From assembly GCA_035293765.1 (NCBI GenBank), contig DATGMF010000055.1:90901-154900 (forward strand): a DNA stretch of 64,000 nt. The letters run 5' to 3'. The translations under genes and the position numbers were made by a program. Source of the DNA: DASRHT01 sp035293765. GTDB lineage: Bacteria > Chloroflexota > Ktedonobacteria > Ktedonobacterales > Ktedonobacteraceae. This document shows positions 23,909 to 32,916 of the stretch, piece by piece. Under the pieces are notes generated by a model that did not search any database, was not told the origin of the DNA, and saw only the letters and a list, made by a program, of their open reading frames with translations. Each line of letters starts with the position of its first letter. The first letter of the stretch is position 1.

Positions 23909-25222
23909 ATGAGCCAGCACATCGATACGCGTAGCGACCTGACATTGTCCCGCTCGCATGCCCTGTTTCAAGAGGCGCAGACCCTCATGCCTGGAGGTGT
24001 CAATAGCCCCGTGCGCGCGTTTCGAGCCGTAGGAGGTGATCCCGTCTTCATCGACCATGCTCATGGCCCCTATCTCTACGATGTCGACGGCAATCGCTAC
24101 CTCGATTACGTCCAATCGTGGGGACCGATGATCCTGGGCCACACTCATCCCGCCGTGGTTGAAGCCGTGGTCGAGGCGAGCAAACGCGGCTTCAGCTTCG
24201 GCGCGCCCACCCGGGCGGAGAGTGAACTGGCGAAGCTGGTCATTGACTGCGTCCCATCAGTCGAGATGATACGCTTCGTCAATTCCGGCACAGAAGCGAC
24301 GATGAGCGCCCTGCGCTTAGCGCGCGCGTATACCGGACGCAGCAAGATCATCAAGTTCAGCGGCTGCTATCATGGGCACGCCGATATGTTGCTGGTCCAG
24401 GCCGGTTCCGGCGTGGCGACGATGGGCTTGCCCGATAGCCCAGGAGTGCCGGCGGAGGCGACAGCAAATACGCTCACTGCGGCCTATAATGATAGCGCCG
24501 CCGTCGAGCAACTGTTCCGCACCTACCCGAGCGAGATCGCCGCCGTCATCGTCGAACCGGTAGCCGCCAATATGGGATTAGTGCTGCCCCTGCCCGGCTT
24601 CCTTGAGCAACTGCGCGAACTCACCCAACGCTTCGGCGCTCTCCTAATCTTTGACGAGGTCCTGACCGGCTTCCGCGTTGGCCTGAGCTGTATGCAGGGA
24701 CGCGCCGGTATCACGCCCGACCTGACCTGCTTTGGCAAGATCATCGGCGGCGGCCTGCCCGTTGGCGCTTACGGCGGACGTCGCGAGATTATGCAGCAGG
24801 TTGCTCCGCTTGGCCCAATGTACCAGGCTGGCACGCTTTCGGGCAATCCCCTGGCAATGGCCGCCGGTATCGCAACCCTCACCGAGCTGCGCAAGCCAGG
24901 CCTGCACGAGCAGCTTGAGCGCAAGAACCAGCTCCTGTGCGAAGGCATCGCCAGGGCTATCAGCGACACACACACAGAAGCGCAACTGGTGCGCATCGGA
25001 GCGATGTTCTGCCTCTATTTCGCCGCAGAGCCCGTCACCGACTACGCCAGCGCCAAACGCTCAGATACGGCCCGCTTTGCTCGCTTCTTCTGGAAGTTGC
25101 TGGCTCGTGGCGTCTATTTCCCCCCATCCCAGTTCGAGACCTGTTTTATCTCGCTCGCCCTTGAGGATGAGATGCTTGAAGAAACAGTCAATGCCATTGA
25201 ATTCGCGCTCCGTAATTCGTAG
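23909..25222 (+). CDS. hemL: Glutamate-1-semialdehyde 2,1-aminomutase
   Basis: HemL (GSAM) is the PLP enzyme that turns glutamate-1-semialdehyde into 5-aminolevulinate. Family sequence is complete over 437 residues: GGVNSPVRAFRAVGGDPVFI at the N-terminus, GFSFGAPT, ETVE-type RFVNSGTEATMSALRLARA, GCYHGHADMLLVQAGSG, FDEVLTGFR, and FGKIIGGGLPVGAYGG, where Lys277 binds PLP. ATG 23909 has GAGGTG upstream; a TTG frame at 23879 would start inside the repeat and is rejected. It uses the product of hemA, and hemB follows. Confidence 0.97.
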   Translation: MSQHIDTRSDLTLSRSHALFQEAQTLMPGGVNSPVRAFRAVGGDPVFIDHAHGPYLYDVDGNRYLDYVQSWGPMILGHTHPAVVEAVVEASKRGFSFGAPTRAESELAKLVIDCVPSVEMIRFVNSGTEATMSALRLARAYTGRSKIIKFSGCYHGHADMLLVQAGSGVATMGLPDSPGVPAEATANTLTAAYNDSAAVEQLFRTYPSEIAAVIVEPVAANMGLVLPLPGFLEQLRELTQRFGALLIFDEVLTGFRVGLSCMQGRAGITPDLTCFGKIIGGGLPVGAYGGRREIMQQVAPLGPMYQAGTLSGNPLAMAAGIATLTELRKPGLHEQLERKNQLLCEGIARAISDTHTEAQLVRIGAMFCLYFAAEPVTDYASAKRSDTARFARFFWKLLARGVYFPPSQFETCFISLALEDEMLEETVNAIEFALRNS

Positions 25223-25269
25223 TGACCAGGTGTAAGGTAGACTTTAACAAATGAAGTTGGGAAGCCTCC

Positions 25270-25346
25270 GTGGCGACGGCATTGATGGTGTCCGCTTTAC
25301 CGCCCCAGTACGGCGCTAAAGCGGACGGGATAAATCGCGTCGCCAC
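25270..25346. repeat. 77-bp hairpin of the GGACGCG repeat family
   Basis: The two arms are an imperfect inverted repeat of about 34 bp: GTGGCGACGGCATTGATGGT continuing to CCGCC on the left, and GGCGCTAAAGCGGACGGGAT continuing to CGCCAC on the right. It lies in the hemL-hemB gap. Related sequences occur near 16440, 33700, 50900 and 61020-61200. Confidence 0.6.
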
Positions 25347-25395
25347 AGCACAGTATTACCGGTAGAATTTGTTCATGTGCATTAGTGTGTTCTCA

Positions 25396-25416
25396 GGCAA
25401 CCGCAAGGGATTGCCC
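25396..25416. repeat. GGCAACC...TTGCCC repeat before hemB
   Basis: A copy of the repeat found before hemL. It ends four bases before the AGGAGG that serves hemB. Confidence 0.6.
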
Positions 25417-25433
25417 TCGCAGGAGGTTTGTTG

Positions 25434-26411
25434 ATGAATAATTTTCCCACCGTGCGCCTGCGGCGCACACGCCAGAATGATAAGGTACGCGGCCTTGTAC
25501 GCGAGACGCATCTTAACGTCGATCAACTGATCTATCCGCTTTTTATCGCCGAAGGCATCAATGAGCCGCATGAAATCTCTTCCATGCCTGGCATTATGCA
25601 GTGGCCCCTGGAACATCTGGGACGCGAGGTCGAACGTATCGCCAGCCTGGGCATTCCCGCCGTGCTCCTCTTCGGCATCCCTGGCGAGAAAGATGAAGTG
25701 GGTTCAGAGGCGTACAACGACAAGGGCATTATCCAGCAAGCAATCCGTGTGATTAAATCGGAAGTGCCGGAGCTCCTGACCATTACCGATGTGTGTCTAT
25801 GTGAGTATACCAGTCACGGGCACTGCGGCGTCATTCACAACGGCAGCGTCCAGAACGACGAGTCGCTGGAGCTGCTATCGCGCATGGCGCTCTCCCACGC
25901 GGAGGCGGGCGCGGACATAGTCGCCCCTTCGGATATGATGGATGGGCGCGTCGGCGCTATTCGCCAGATGCTTGACGAGCACGAATTTAATCAAACCCCC
26001 ATCATGGCCTACTCCGCCAAGTTCGCCTCTGGCTTCTATGGCCCGTTCCGTGAAGCAGCAGGCTCCACTCCCCAGTTCGGGGACCGACGCGCCTATCAAA
26101 TGGACCCCGCCAATGTGCGCGAGGCGCTGAGAGAAGTGGATCTCGATATCGCAGAAGGGGCCGATATCGTCATGGTCAAGCCGGCGATGGCGTATCTGGA
26201 TGTCATCCGCCGCGTGCGTGACCATTGCGATCTGCCCCTGGCGGCTTATAACGTGAGCGGCGAATTTTCCATGATCAAGGCCGCAGCGCAGAACGGCTGG
26301 ATCGACGAGCGGCGCATTGTTATGGAGGTGCTGACCGCCATCAGGCGAGCAGGCGCGGATATCATTATTACGTACTTCGCGCCGGAGGTGGCCGCCTGGC
26401 TGAAAGAGTAA
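25434..26411 (+). CDS. hemB: Porphobilinogen synthase (5-aminolevulinate dehydratase)
   Basis: HemB joins two 5-aminolevulinate molecules to porphobilinogen. The protein has 325 residues with PTVRLRRTRQND at the start, the metal-binding cysteine motif DVCLCEYTSHGHCG, Lys196 in YSAKFASGFYGPFR, and the second catalytic Lys249 in VMVKPAMAYLDVI. AGGAGG is seven bases before ATG 25434; the frame opens six bases earlier at TTG. Three Cys/His residues in DVCLCEYTSHGHCG suggest a zinc enzyme. A hairpin at 26420-26451 follows. Confidence 0.97.
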   Translation: MNNFPTVRLRRTRQNDKVRGLVRETHLNVDQLIYPLFIAEGINEPHEISSMPGIMQWPLEHLGREVERIASLGIPAVLLFGIPGEKDEVGSEAYNDKGIIQQAIRVIKSEVPELLTITDVCLCEYTSHGHCGVIHNGSVQNDESLELLSRMALSHAEAGADIVAPSDMMDGRVGAIRQMLDEHEFNQTPIMAYSAKFASGFYGPFREAAGSTPQFGDRRAYQMDPANVREALREVDLDIAEGADIVMVKPAMAYLDVIRRVRDHCDLPLAAYNVSGEFSMIKAAAQNGWIDERRIVMEVLTAIRRAGADIIITYFAPEVAAWLKE

Positions 26412-26419
26412 AGTGGATC

Positions 26420-26451
26420 GGCAGGAGAGGAAACTGTGAACCTCTTCTGCC
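26420..26451 (+). terminator. Hairpin after hemB
   Basis: GGCAGGAGAGG (26420-26430) pairs with CCTCTTCTGCC (26441-26451) with one G-U type pair. It is likely the end of the hem transcript; there is no clean T run. Confidence 0.5.
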
Positions 26452-26470
26452 GTATATATGGTAGCGGCGT

Positions 26471-26635
26471 TTATGAGGGACGGCCAATATACCTGGCTAA
26501 AAAGCGACAGAGCCCGGCCAGCGCTAAAACCCTGGTGGTCTTGCCCATGACCGTGGCAGCAAAACCAACGGTTAATCCCACGGTGAGCCCGATTCTGCCG
26601 GCTGGATGATGGAGCATCTGTGCAAGTTTATTCAT
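26471..26635 (-). CDS. Small membrane protein, 54 residues
   Basis: ATG 26635 is preceded directly by GGAGGAAC (GGAGG three bases upstream). The frame gives 54 residues with one hydrophobic segment (LTVGLTVGFAATVMG, about 17-31) between a His/Gly start and a Lys/Arg-rich C-terminus. The composition and ribosome site suggest a real small membrane protein. Function and family are not known. It is read toward hemB; the two genes converge. Confidence 0.5.
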   Translation of the reverse strand: MNKLAQMLHHPAGRIGLTVGLTVGFAATVMGKTTRVLALAGLCRFLARYIGRPS

Positions 26636-27009
26636 GTTCCTCCACTTTCTCGTCTAATGGGTGCGCACCTTTCAAAAGGTGTTAGCTGCTGGTAATCGGA
26701 AGGTGCTACGTTGTTGGTAGACGAATACATGAGTATTCATCTATTCTACTGTAGTATTTGTAATGGTTAGGCTATCAAGGTAGCATATATGGGCTACATA
26801 TGTCTATGGAATAAGCGTACGAATTTTTGACGTTGTTATAGTAGTGAGAGAGGATGTGGTAGGAGCTACCCCCCCCATTTTTAGCATATTCAACAGGGTG
26901 TTACTATTATGGTTCCTTCTGCGTTCTTTCTTGTTATAAGGTTCTTCTAAGGAGCCCTAAGCAAATTCTAATGTTGTCGTGAAACCAGTTCTATTAAGAG
27001 AGAAGTGTT
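26636..27009. other. Gap upstream of the GH15 gene
   Basis: About 370 bp with no supported gene. It is AT-rich and includes a TTGACG near 26827 with no fitting -10. It should hold the promoters of the small membrane gene (leftward) and the GH15 gene (rightward). Confidence 0.35.
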
Positions 27010-29001
27010 GTGCCAATGGTTGGGACAAATGCAATCAAACGCAATTATCAACCAATCAATTCGTACGGAGTCATCGGTGATTGTCATTCAACGGTGTTGA
27101 TATCACCCGATGGGGCGATAGACTGGGGGTGTTTGCCGGATTTTGATAGCCCGGCAATCTTCTGTCGCTTGCTCGATGGGGAGCGAGGTGGATTCTTTCA
27201 GATCGCACCTGATAAAGACACAATTCCAGGCTCGCAGCGGTACTTGCGCGGTAGCAATGTGCTCCAGACCCGCTTTACCAGTACCACTGATGAGTTAGTG
27301 CTGACCGACTTTATGCCGGTCGAGACGTTGAGAGCCTGGCCTTATAAGGGAATGAGCAACAACACTTGGACGCGTGAAGATGGCTCCTGTCACTGTTTAG
27401 TACGCATCGTAGAGTGTACTCATGGTGAGATAGCTATTAAGATAGCTCTCAAGGTGACGCCGAATTATGCAGGCTCTGGCGGCGAGGTGTCGCTGGTCCC
27501 TAATAATATGGGGGCGCTCATTTCGGGCGGCAATCAGCACGCAGCCCTGGCAATCGTAGGGGCTCATTTGCTCCCTTCATTCACGATGATGGTCGTTCAG
27601 GATGAAGACGAGTGGCATCCCACTATTATTGCTAAGGTAACTCTGCGCGAGGGAGAGCGCCTGCTGTTTGCCTTCGGTATGGGACGCAGCGCCCAGGCCG
27701 CACGCAGGCTGGTCGAGAGCGAACTGCACCAGCGCAACTTTGATGCAGAGCTGGCGCATACCCTTCACTGCTGGCGCGATTGGATCGCGGGTTGCACGTA
27801 CGAAGGCCCATATATGGAGTGGGTGCAGCGCAGCGTTCTCACGCTCAAAATGATGACCTACGCGCCGACCGGAGCGATTGTTGCGGCCCCCACCACTTCT
27901 TTACCAGAAGATATCGGCGGGATTCGCAACTGGGACTACCGCTTTACCTGGCTACGGGACGCCACTTTTACGCTCTATGCTCTTAACGTCCTGGGCTTTA
28001 TTGAGGAGGCAAAAGCGTTTACCCACTGGCTGCAAAGGCTCTCCTATGCCAATGGCGAAGACCTGCAAATTATGTATGGGATTCGTGGTGAGCGCGACCT
28101 GCCTGAGAGAGAACTGACCCATCTCAGCGGATATTGTGACTCTTATCCCGTACGTATCGGCAACGCGGCAGCCAAGCAGAAGCAACTCGACGTCTTCGGC
28201 GAGGTGCTCGATTGCATCCATCTCTATCGCCGCCAGGGCGGCTTTGAACGCTACGGGGAGAAACTGGAAGGACCCCTGTGGGAAATGATGCGCATGCTGG
28301 TTGAGCACGTTTGTCTCCATTGGCAAGAAGCTGATAGCGGCATCTGGGAAGTACGCGGCGGGCCGCGCCATTTCGTCTATTCCAAAGTCATGTGCTGGGT
28401 CGCCTTAGACCGAGGCATTCGGGCCGCTCAACAACTGAACCTGGAGGCCGATCTCGAACGCTGGATCGTGGTGCGCGATCAGATCCGTACGGACATCTTG
28501 ATTCATGGATACAATACCACAATAGGCGCGTTTACCCAGTCTTACGACGACGCGGCTCTGGATGCTTCCAGCCTGCTGCTACCACTGGTCGGCTTTATTG
28601 CGCCCGACGATCCCCGCATGCGCTCGACCGTTGATCGCATCATGGAGAAGCTGACCGACGAGAACGGCTTCGTCTACCGTTACCACGCTGATGATGGCCT
28701 GGAGGGCACTGAAGGCACCTTCTCTCTCTGCACCTTCTGGCTGGTAGACAATCTGGCAATGCAGGGACGGATCGCAGAAGCCCACTCGTTGTTTGAACGC
28801 CTGCTAGGTCATGCAGGGCGCCTGGGCCTGTTCTCCGAGGAAATTGACTCACGCAATAATATGGCCCTGGGCAATTACCCACAGGCATTTACCCATATTG
28901 CCCTTATCAATAGCGCGAGCAACTTGAGAAAAGCCGAAATCCGTCATTCCGAACATCATACCGATCCTGTGATCGCGGCGATCAGGTTGCAAAAACAATA
29001 A
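27010..29001 (+). CDS. Glycoside hydrolase family 15 protein (trehalase/glucoamylase-like)
   Basis: A 663-residue GH15 enzyme. The N-terminal beta-domain (about 1-210) starts with YGVIGDCHSTVLISPDGAID and WGCLPDFDSPAIF. The catalytic (alpha/alpha)6 barrel follows with IRNWDYRFTWLRDATFTLYA, IMYGIRGERDLPERELTHLS, and CWVALDRGI, and the C-terminal FSEEIDSRNNMALGNYPQAF segment with a likely catalytic acid/base Glu. Related cytoplasmic proteins hydrolyse trehalose or glucans. No signal peptide is visible. Start GTG 27010 or ATG 27016; AAGAGAGAAG precedes both. Confidence 0.9.
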   Translation: MPMVGTNAIKRNYQPINSYGVIGDCHSTVLISPDGAIDWGCLPDFDSPAIFCRLLDGERGGFFQIAPDKDTIPGSQRYLRGSNVLQTRFTSTTDELVLTDFMPVETLRAWPYKGMSNNTWTREDGSCHCLVRIVECTHGEIAIKIALKVTPNYAGSGGEVSLVPNNMGALISGGNQHAALAIVGAHLLPSFTMMVVQDEDEWHPTIIAKVTLREGERLLFAFGMGRSAQAARRLVESELHQRNFDAELAHTLHCWRDWIAGCTYEGPYMEWVQRSVLTLKMMTYAPTGAIVAAPTTSLPEDIGGIRNWDYRFTWLRDATFTLYALNVLGFIEEAKAFTHWLQRLSYANGEDLQIMYGIRGERDLPERELTHLSGYCDSYPVRIGNAAAKQKQLDVFGEVLDCIHLYRRQGGFERYGEKLEGPLWEMMRMLVEHVCLHWQEADSGIWEVRGGPRHFVYSKVMCWVALDRGIRAAQQLNLEADLERWIVVRDQIRTDILIHGYNTTIGAFTQSYDDAALDASSLLLPLVGFIAPDDPRMRSTVDRIMEKLTDENGFVYRYHADDGLEGTEGTFSLCTFWLVDNLAMQGRIAEAHSLFERLLGHAGRLGLFSEEIDSRNNMALGNYPQAFTHIALINSASNLRKAEIRHSEHHTDPVIAAIRLQKQ

Positions 29002-29011
29002 CGCTGAGGAT

Positions 29012-29047
29012 ATCAGGTGAGGAGGAACAGACCTTTCCTCGCCTGAT
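29012..29047. terminator. Hairpin after GH15 gene (first of two)
   Basis: ATCAGGTGAGGA pairs with TCCTCGCCTGAT with one wobble. It starts 11 nt after the GH15 stop and is followed at once by a second, stronger hairpin. Confidence 0.5.
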
Positions 29048-29053
29048 GACCTG

Positions 29054-29095
29054 AAAAGTGCTCTGGCAGCGCATCTGCGCTGCCAGAGCACTTTT
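29054..29095. terminator. Strong bidirectional terminator
   Basis: A perfect 19-bp stem with a 4-nt loop: arms 29054-29072 and 29077-29095, starting with AAAA and ending with TTTT. It separates the convergent GH15 and SnoaL-like genes and has the A/T tails expected of a two-way Rho-independent terminator. Confidence 0.85.
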
Positions 29096-29107
29096 GTTGT
29101 TGCAGTG

Positions 29108-29530
29108 TTATTCTGAAGGCATGAGACCAACCTGCCTGAGATAGGTAGCCATATCCCAGTAGTCGGAGCAGCGTTTGAACCTGTTGCCTTGCAGTTCAAA
29201 CACACTGGCGCCTCGTACACTGCCGTGCTTGTTCGTCGCCGGTAATGTGGGAAAGTCGCCGCTCTGTGTCCCCGACCAGGTCCACTCGGCCCCTGCCCAA
29301 CTGCCGGCAACAAAGTGGGAGCTCAGCACCATTTTGAAGTCCGGGATAGCACGAAAAAGGGTCTCGAAGAAGGTCTTGAGTTCCTCCTTTCCCCTTGCGT
29401 GAGTACCAGTTGCCAGGTCCTCATAGACGCAGTCGTCTGTGAAGAGGGAGCATAACTTCTCCAGACCATTGGGCGAAGACCAGGCTTGCGCCCACGCTTC
29501 GATTAACCTTGTTGCATTAGCCGTGGTCAC
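29108..29530 (-). CDS. SnoaL-like polyketide cyclase / NTF2-fold protein
   Basis: A 140-residue SnoaL-like protein of the NTF2 cone fold. Visible are an N-terminal helix (RLIEAWAQAWSSPNGLEKL), LFTDDCVYEDLATG, FETLFRAIPDFKMVLSSHFV, and the C-terminal strand pattern with VFELQGNRFKRCSDYWDMATYLRQ. Such proteins are often enzymes or ligand carriers, and the substrate cannot be told. GTG 29530 has AGGAGG six bases upstream. Confidence 0.85.
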   Translation of the reverse strand: MTTANATRLIEAWAQAWSSPNGLEKLCSLFTDDCVYEDLATGTHARGKEELKTFFETLFRAIPDFKMVLSSHFVAGSWAGAEWTWSGTQSGDFPTLPATNKHGSVRGASVFELQGNRFKRCSDYWDMATYLRQVGLMPSE

Positions 29531-29696
29531 CAAAGACCTCCTTTCTTGACTCGATTTGACACGTTCGAGTAAACAACCATAGCCTGTTAAACGTCAATTA
29601 ACCAGGCTCTTCCAGGCCCGAACAACACCTCTGCTGAAGAGCTTTACTTATATGTGATAATGGCATAGAAGGATCGTAAGAGTATAAGGAGAGCTG

Positions 29697-30905
29697 GTGG
29701 TCGTGTCTTCTATTCATTACCCTACGGCAAGCCTCAAACCTCATCGCGAGGAGAGTTTGCAAGGCGGACATCTGTGGATATTTTCTGGCGCGTTGCAACA
29801 GCCCCCTCACTGGATCGAATGCGGCGGGCTCGTCGATGTGAAATCTGCAACCGGGCGATTCATTGCGCGCGGCTACTATAACCCCCATACCGATATCGCT
29901 ATTCGCATCCTGACGCGTGACCCGGAAGAGTTGATCGACGCTGCTTTTCTGCGCCGACGCATTCGCCGGGCGGTGGCGCTGCGGGAGGTGTTTGAGCTCA
30001 CGCAGACCAATGCCTATCGCCTGGTCCATGCTGAAGGGGACGGCCTGCCCGGCCTGATCGTGGATCGCTTTGCCGATATCCTGGTTGCTCAGATACATAC
30101 CGCCGGTATGGAGCGACTGCGTCCTCTATTGATCGAGAGCCTGATGGAGGAGACGGGAGCGCATGGCTTACTAGTGCGCAACGACAGCCAGGGACGCCGT
30201 CGCGAAGGTCTGGCGGTCGAGGAACCTGTTATTGCCGCGGGCGTAGTTCCTGTGGAAGTAACCATTCGTGAAAACGGCTTGCTTTTCAATGTAGATCTCT
30301 GGGAGGGCCAGAAGACAGGCTTTTTTCTTGACCAGCGCGATAAACGCAAAGCCCTGCAAAAATATGTCCGTGGTAGACGTGTGCTCAACTGTTTCAGCTA
30401 TACAGGCGGCTTCTCCGTCTACGCCGCGATCACCGACAACCGCACGCGCGTGACCAGCGTCGATATTTCCGAGTCGGCCATAGAGATGGCGCGCCAACAC
30501 TTTGTCCGCAACGGGCTCGCTCCCGACCCGCATAGTTTTCTTATAGCCGATGTATTTGATTATCTGGAGGAGGTGGGACGGCAGGGAGAAAAATTTGACG
30601 TGGTGGTGCTCGACCCGCCTGCCTTTGCCAAAACCCAGAGCGCCCGTTCTCAGGCGCTGAAAGCCTATCGCCGTTTGAACATGCAGGGAATGCAGGTATT
30701 GCGCCCGGGCGGCATTCTGCTCACCTGCTCCTGCTCCGGCGTCGTCGGCATGGATGATCTCCTGGGTGTGCTCTCGCACAGTGCGCAGCGCCTGAACCGC
30801 ACAGTCCAGCTCCTGGAAACCTACACCCACGGCGTCGATCATCCCGTGAATCTGGCGATGCCCGAAACGGTGTACCTGAAAGCGATCTTTTGCCGCGTGA
30901 ACTAG
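29697..30905 (+). CDS. Class I SAM-dependent rRNA methyltransferase, RlmI-like
   Basis: A 402-residue protein with an N-terminal PUA-like part (GGHLWIFSGALQ, ARGYYNPHTDIAIRILT), a middle EEHD-type region (AYRLVHAEGDGLPGLIVDRFAD) and a C-terminal methyltransferase (RVLNCFSYTGGFSVYAA; DVVVLDPPAFAKTQ; PGGILLTCSCSG). RlmI makes m5C1962 in 23S rRNA. The pair FxYTGGF and DPPxFAKxQ fits this family, and the Cys in TCSCS is the expected catalytic residue. GTG 29697 has AAGGAG five bases upstream. Confidence 0.88.
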   Translation: MVVSSIHYPTASLKPHREESLQGGHLWIFSGALQQPPHWIECGGLVDVKSATGRFIARGYYNPHTDIAIRILTRDPEELIDAAFLRRRIRRAVALREVFELTQTNAYRLVHAEGDGLPGLIVDRFADILVAQIHTAGMERLRPLLIESLMEETGAHGLLVRNDSQGRRREGLAVEEPVIAAGVVPVEVTIRENGLLFNVDLWEGQKTGFFLDQRDKRKALQKYVRGRRVLNCFSYTGGFSVYAAITDNRTRVTSVDISESAIEMARQHFVRNGLAPDPHSFLIADVFDYLEEVGRQGEKFDVVVLDPPAFAKTQSARSQALKAYRRLNMQGMQVLRPGGILLTCSCSGVVGMDDLLGVLSHSAQRLNRTVQLLETYTHGVDHPVNLAMPETVYLKAIFCRVN

Positions 30906-31041
30906 TTAAGGGTTGCCAGATAAGTTCGCCGAAACAGGGAGATATGCGTCATGAGTAGAAATTGGCGAATTTATGGATCAACCCCTTTTACGCCCATGTC
31001 CTCGGCTGGTCCAGCCGCGATCCACATGAAACTGCGGTGAC

Positions 31042-31482
31042 TCAGCCGAGTTCCTGGGCCAGCCCGATGAGAAGTCCTTCAGGTCCGCGGATGTAGCAGA
31101 GCCGATACGCGTCTTGGTACTGGACCACTTCGCTGCTGACAAGCTCTGCGCCGTGCTTGCGGAGCCGGGCGAGCGTCTCGTCGATATCGTCCACGGTAAA
31201 CATGACGCGTAGGTAGCCCAGAGCGTTCACTGGGGCGTTCCGGTGATCGGCGACCACGGGAGGCGTGAGAAATCGCGAGAGCTCGAGCCGGCTGTGGCCG
31301 TCTGGCGTGCGCATCATGGCGATCTCCACGCGCTGGTCGCCCAGTCCAGTGACGCGCCCTGCCCACTCGCCTTCTAACATGGCTCGCCCTTCGAGCTCGA
31401 GGCCGAGTTCAGCGAAAAAAGAGATAGCAGCATCAAGGGATTCCACCACGATGCCGACGTTGTCCATTCGTTTAAGCGCCAT
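31042..31482 (-). CDS. VOC-family (glyoxalase/bleomycin resistance) protein
   Basis: A 146-residue protein with the two beta-alpha-beta-beta-beta units of the vicinal oxygen chelate fold. The first is LKRMDNVGIVVESLDAAISF, with RLELSRFLTPP; the second is GYLRVMFTVDDIDETLARL, ending RLCYIRGPEGLLIGLAQ. Metal ligands of the usual His/Glu type are partly kept. The substrate is unknown. It stands alone between a gap and the upstream zinc-ribbon gene. Confidence 0.85.
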   Translation of the reverse strand: MALKRMDNVGIVVESLDAAISFFAELGLELEGRAMLEGEWAGRVTGLGDQRVEIAMMRTPDGHSRLELSRFLTPPVVADHRNAPVNALGYLRVMFTVDDIDETLARLRKHGAELVSSEVVQYQDAYRLCYIRGPEGLLIGLAQELG

Positions 31483-31611
31483 GTGTCCATTCTATAATGT
31501 TGTCGTCCGTTCTGTCAATGAACGCGGACCAGAACGCTCGTCTCAAGCTCAAAGGACTGGCGGATTTATGGTCTTTCTGGCGCTAACAGCTCTCCCTTTG
31601 ATTGCTGACAA

Positions 31612-31641
31612 TGCAGGCATGCTACTAAATGCATGCCTGCA
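31612..31641. terminator. 11-bp perfect hairpin
   Basis: TGCAGGCATGC (31612-31622) is inversely repeated at 31631-31641 with an 8-nt loop. It lies past the zinc-ribbon gene stop and before the VOC gene, so it may end that transcript. No U run is seen. Confidence 0.4.
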
Positions 31642-31707
31642 TCTGGTTGACGCATGCCGCTGTTGCGAAAACGGAAGAAACGGCGCGTCACGTCGGGATA
31701 GGGAGTA

Positions 31708-32766
31708 TTATAATCTCCACGCGCGTGCATCATTTGCAGCTATATCCACCGCACCATTGCTGGAAGAACCATAGATGCCAATTTGACCATTGGTCAAGGA
31801 TGAGTCCTGAGTTACATCAATGAATGTTCCATTGACATAGGCGCTGATGCTAGCTTTATTTGCCACAATAGCGACCAGATTGGTCTGATTCAGCCCTTGC
31901 TTGATCTGTCCATTTGATCCGTGACGTAGCACTGTATACCTCTGGCTGGTGTCAGCGGTGGTGACGTTAATTATACTGATGGTATAGTTGCCATTGATAT
32001 CAATCGCGAAAAGATAACCAGGTCCCTTCGTCTGGTTAAAACGCACCACTACCCCGGCTTCATTGCCTTTATTGATAGTCACCTTCACCTCGAAAGTGAT
32101 ATCGCTCAGAGTCAACTCCGGCGCCTCTGGATCACAGATGATTATACCACTTTGATCGCTGCTGATATGGTAAGCTGCATTGACGAATCCGCATCTGAAC
32201 ACATTACCGCCATTATTCATAGTTGCCTCATCCCACTTGTAGCTTTTACTGTTATCATGTAGAGAATCGTTTAAGACCAGCGAACCCGTTTTGGGTCCAT
32301 AGGGATTCTGGTTAGCAGTGGCAGTGGCGGTTGCACTGGCATTTGCCTGCTTAGCCAGGGCAGTGGCGGTTGCGTGCTTAGCCAGTGCGGTCGCGGTTGC
32401 ATTGGGATTACCTTGAACTGGGTTGCCTTTGATAAAGACACCTGCTAACAAATATGAGCCACCGCCGACAACAGCTACAGCCAGCAGAAGCATTAACACA
32501 ATGAGGGCAATCTTGCCTCTGGGTTTGGGAGGTGGCGGAGCAGTGATTGGAGGTGGCGTAGAGACAGGTGTTAGGGTATACTGCTGTGCTACCTGCTGGT
32601 AGGGGTCACTACCGTACGCAATATGTGGGTCCCGGTACCCCGGCTGCTGTGAGGCACGCGCAGTTTGTTCGTAGGAATTGGCATGATACACTGGCGAAGC
32701 CGTGCCACAATCCGGGCAAAACTGCGCACTATGCGGGATGAGGGAGCCACAGGTATTACAATTCAT
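31708..32766 (-). CDS. Zinc-ribbon membrane protein with an extracellular lectin-like domain
   Basis: A 352-residue protein. The N-terminus has a zinc ribbon (CNTCGSLIPHSAQFCPDCG, 3-21), then a Gln/Tyr/Pro-rich cytoplasmic linker, a hydrophobic segment (about 86-112, IALIVLMLLLAVAVVGGGSYL), and a repetitive Ala/Thr linker (ATATALAKHATATALAKQAN) at about 123-150. The C-terminal ~200 residues are beta-rich, with FEVKVTINKGNEAGVVVRF and YLFAIDINGNYTI, as in LamG/DUF1080-like folds that bind sugars or proteins. It is likely a cell-surface or sensor protein. Its partners are not known. Confidence 0.75.
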   Translation of the reverse strand: MNCNTCGSLIPHSAQFCPDCGTASPVYHANSYEQTARASQQPGYRDPHIAYGSDPYQQVAQQYTLTPVSTPPPITAPPPPKPRGKIALIVLMLLLAVAVVGGGSYLLAGVFIKGNPVQGNPNATATALAKHATATALAKQANASATATATANQNPYGPKTGSLVLNDSLHDNSKSYKWDEATMNNGGNVFRCGFVNAAYHISSDQSGIIICDPEAPELTLSDITFEVKVTINKGNEAGVVVRFNQTKGPGYLFAIDINGNYTISIINVTTADTSQRYTVLRHGSNGQIKQGLNQTNLVAIVANKASISAYVNGTFIDVTQDSSLTNGQIGIYGSSSNGAVDIAANDARAWRL

Positions 32767-32916
32767 AGCGGGGACTCCTTATGATACTGGTTGCATTGCT
32801 CATTCGTAGAAGATTGAAAATTGCAAAAATACCTCTTCTTATTGTATCACCTGAATTTATTGATACCTTCTCGCCTCACCCTCGGTTTGAGAACGGTCAG
32901 AGTTTCCTCAGCACTG

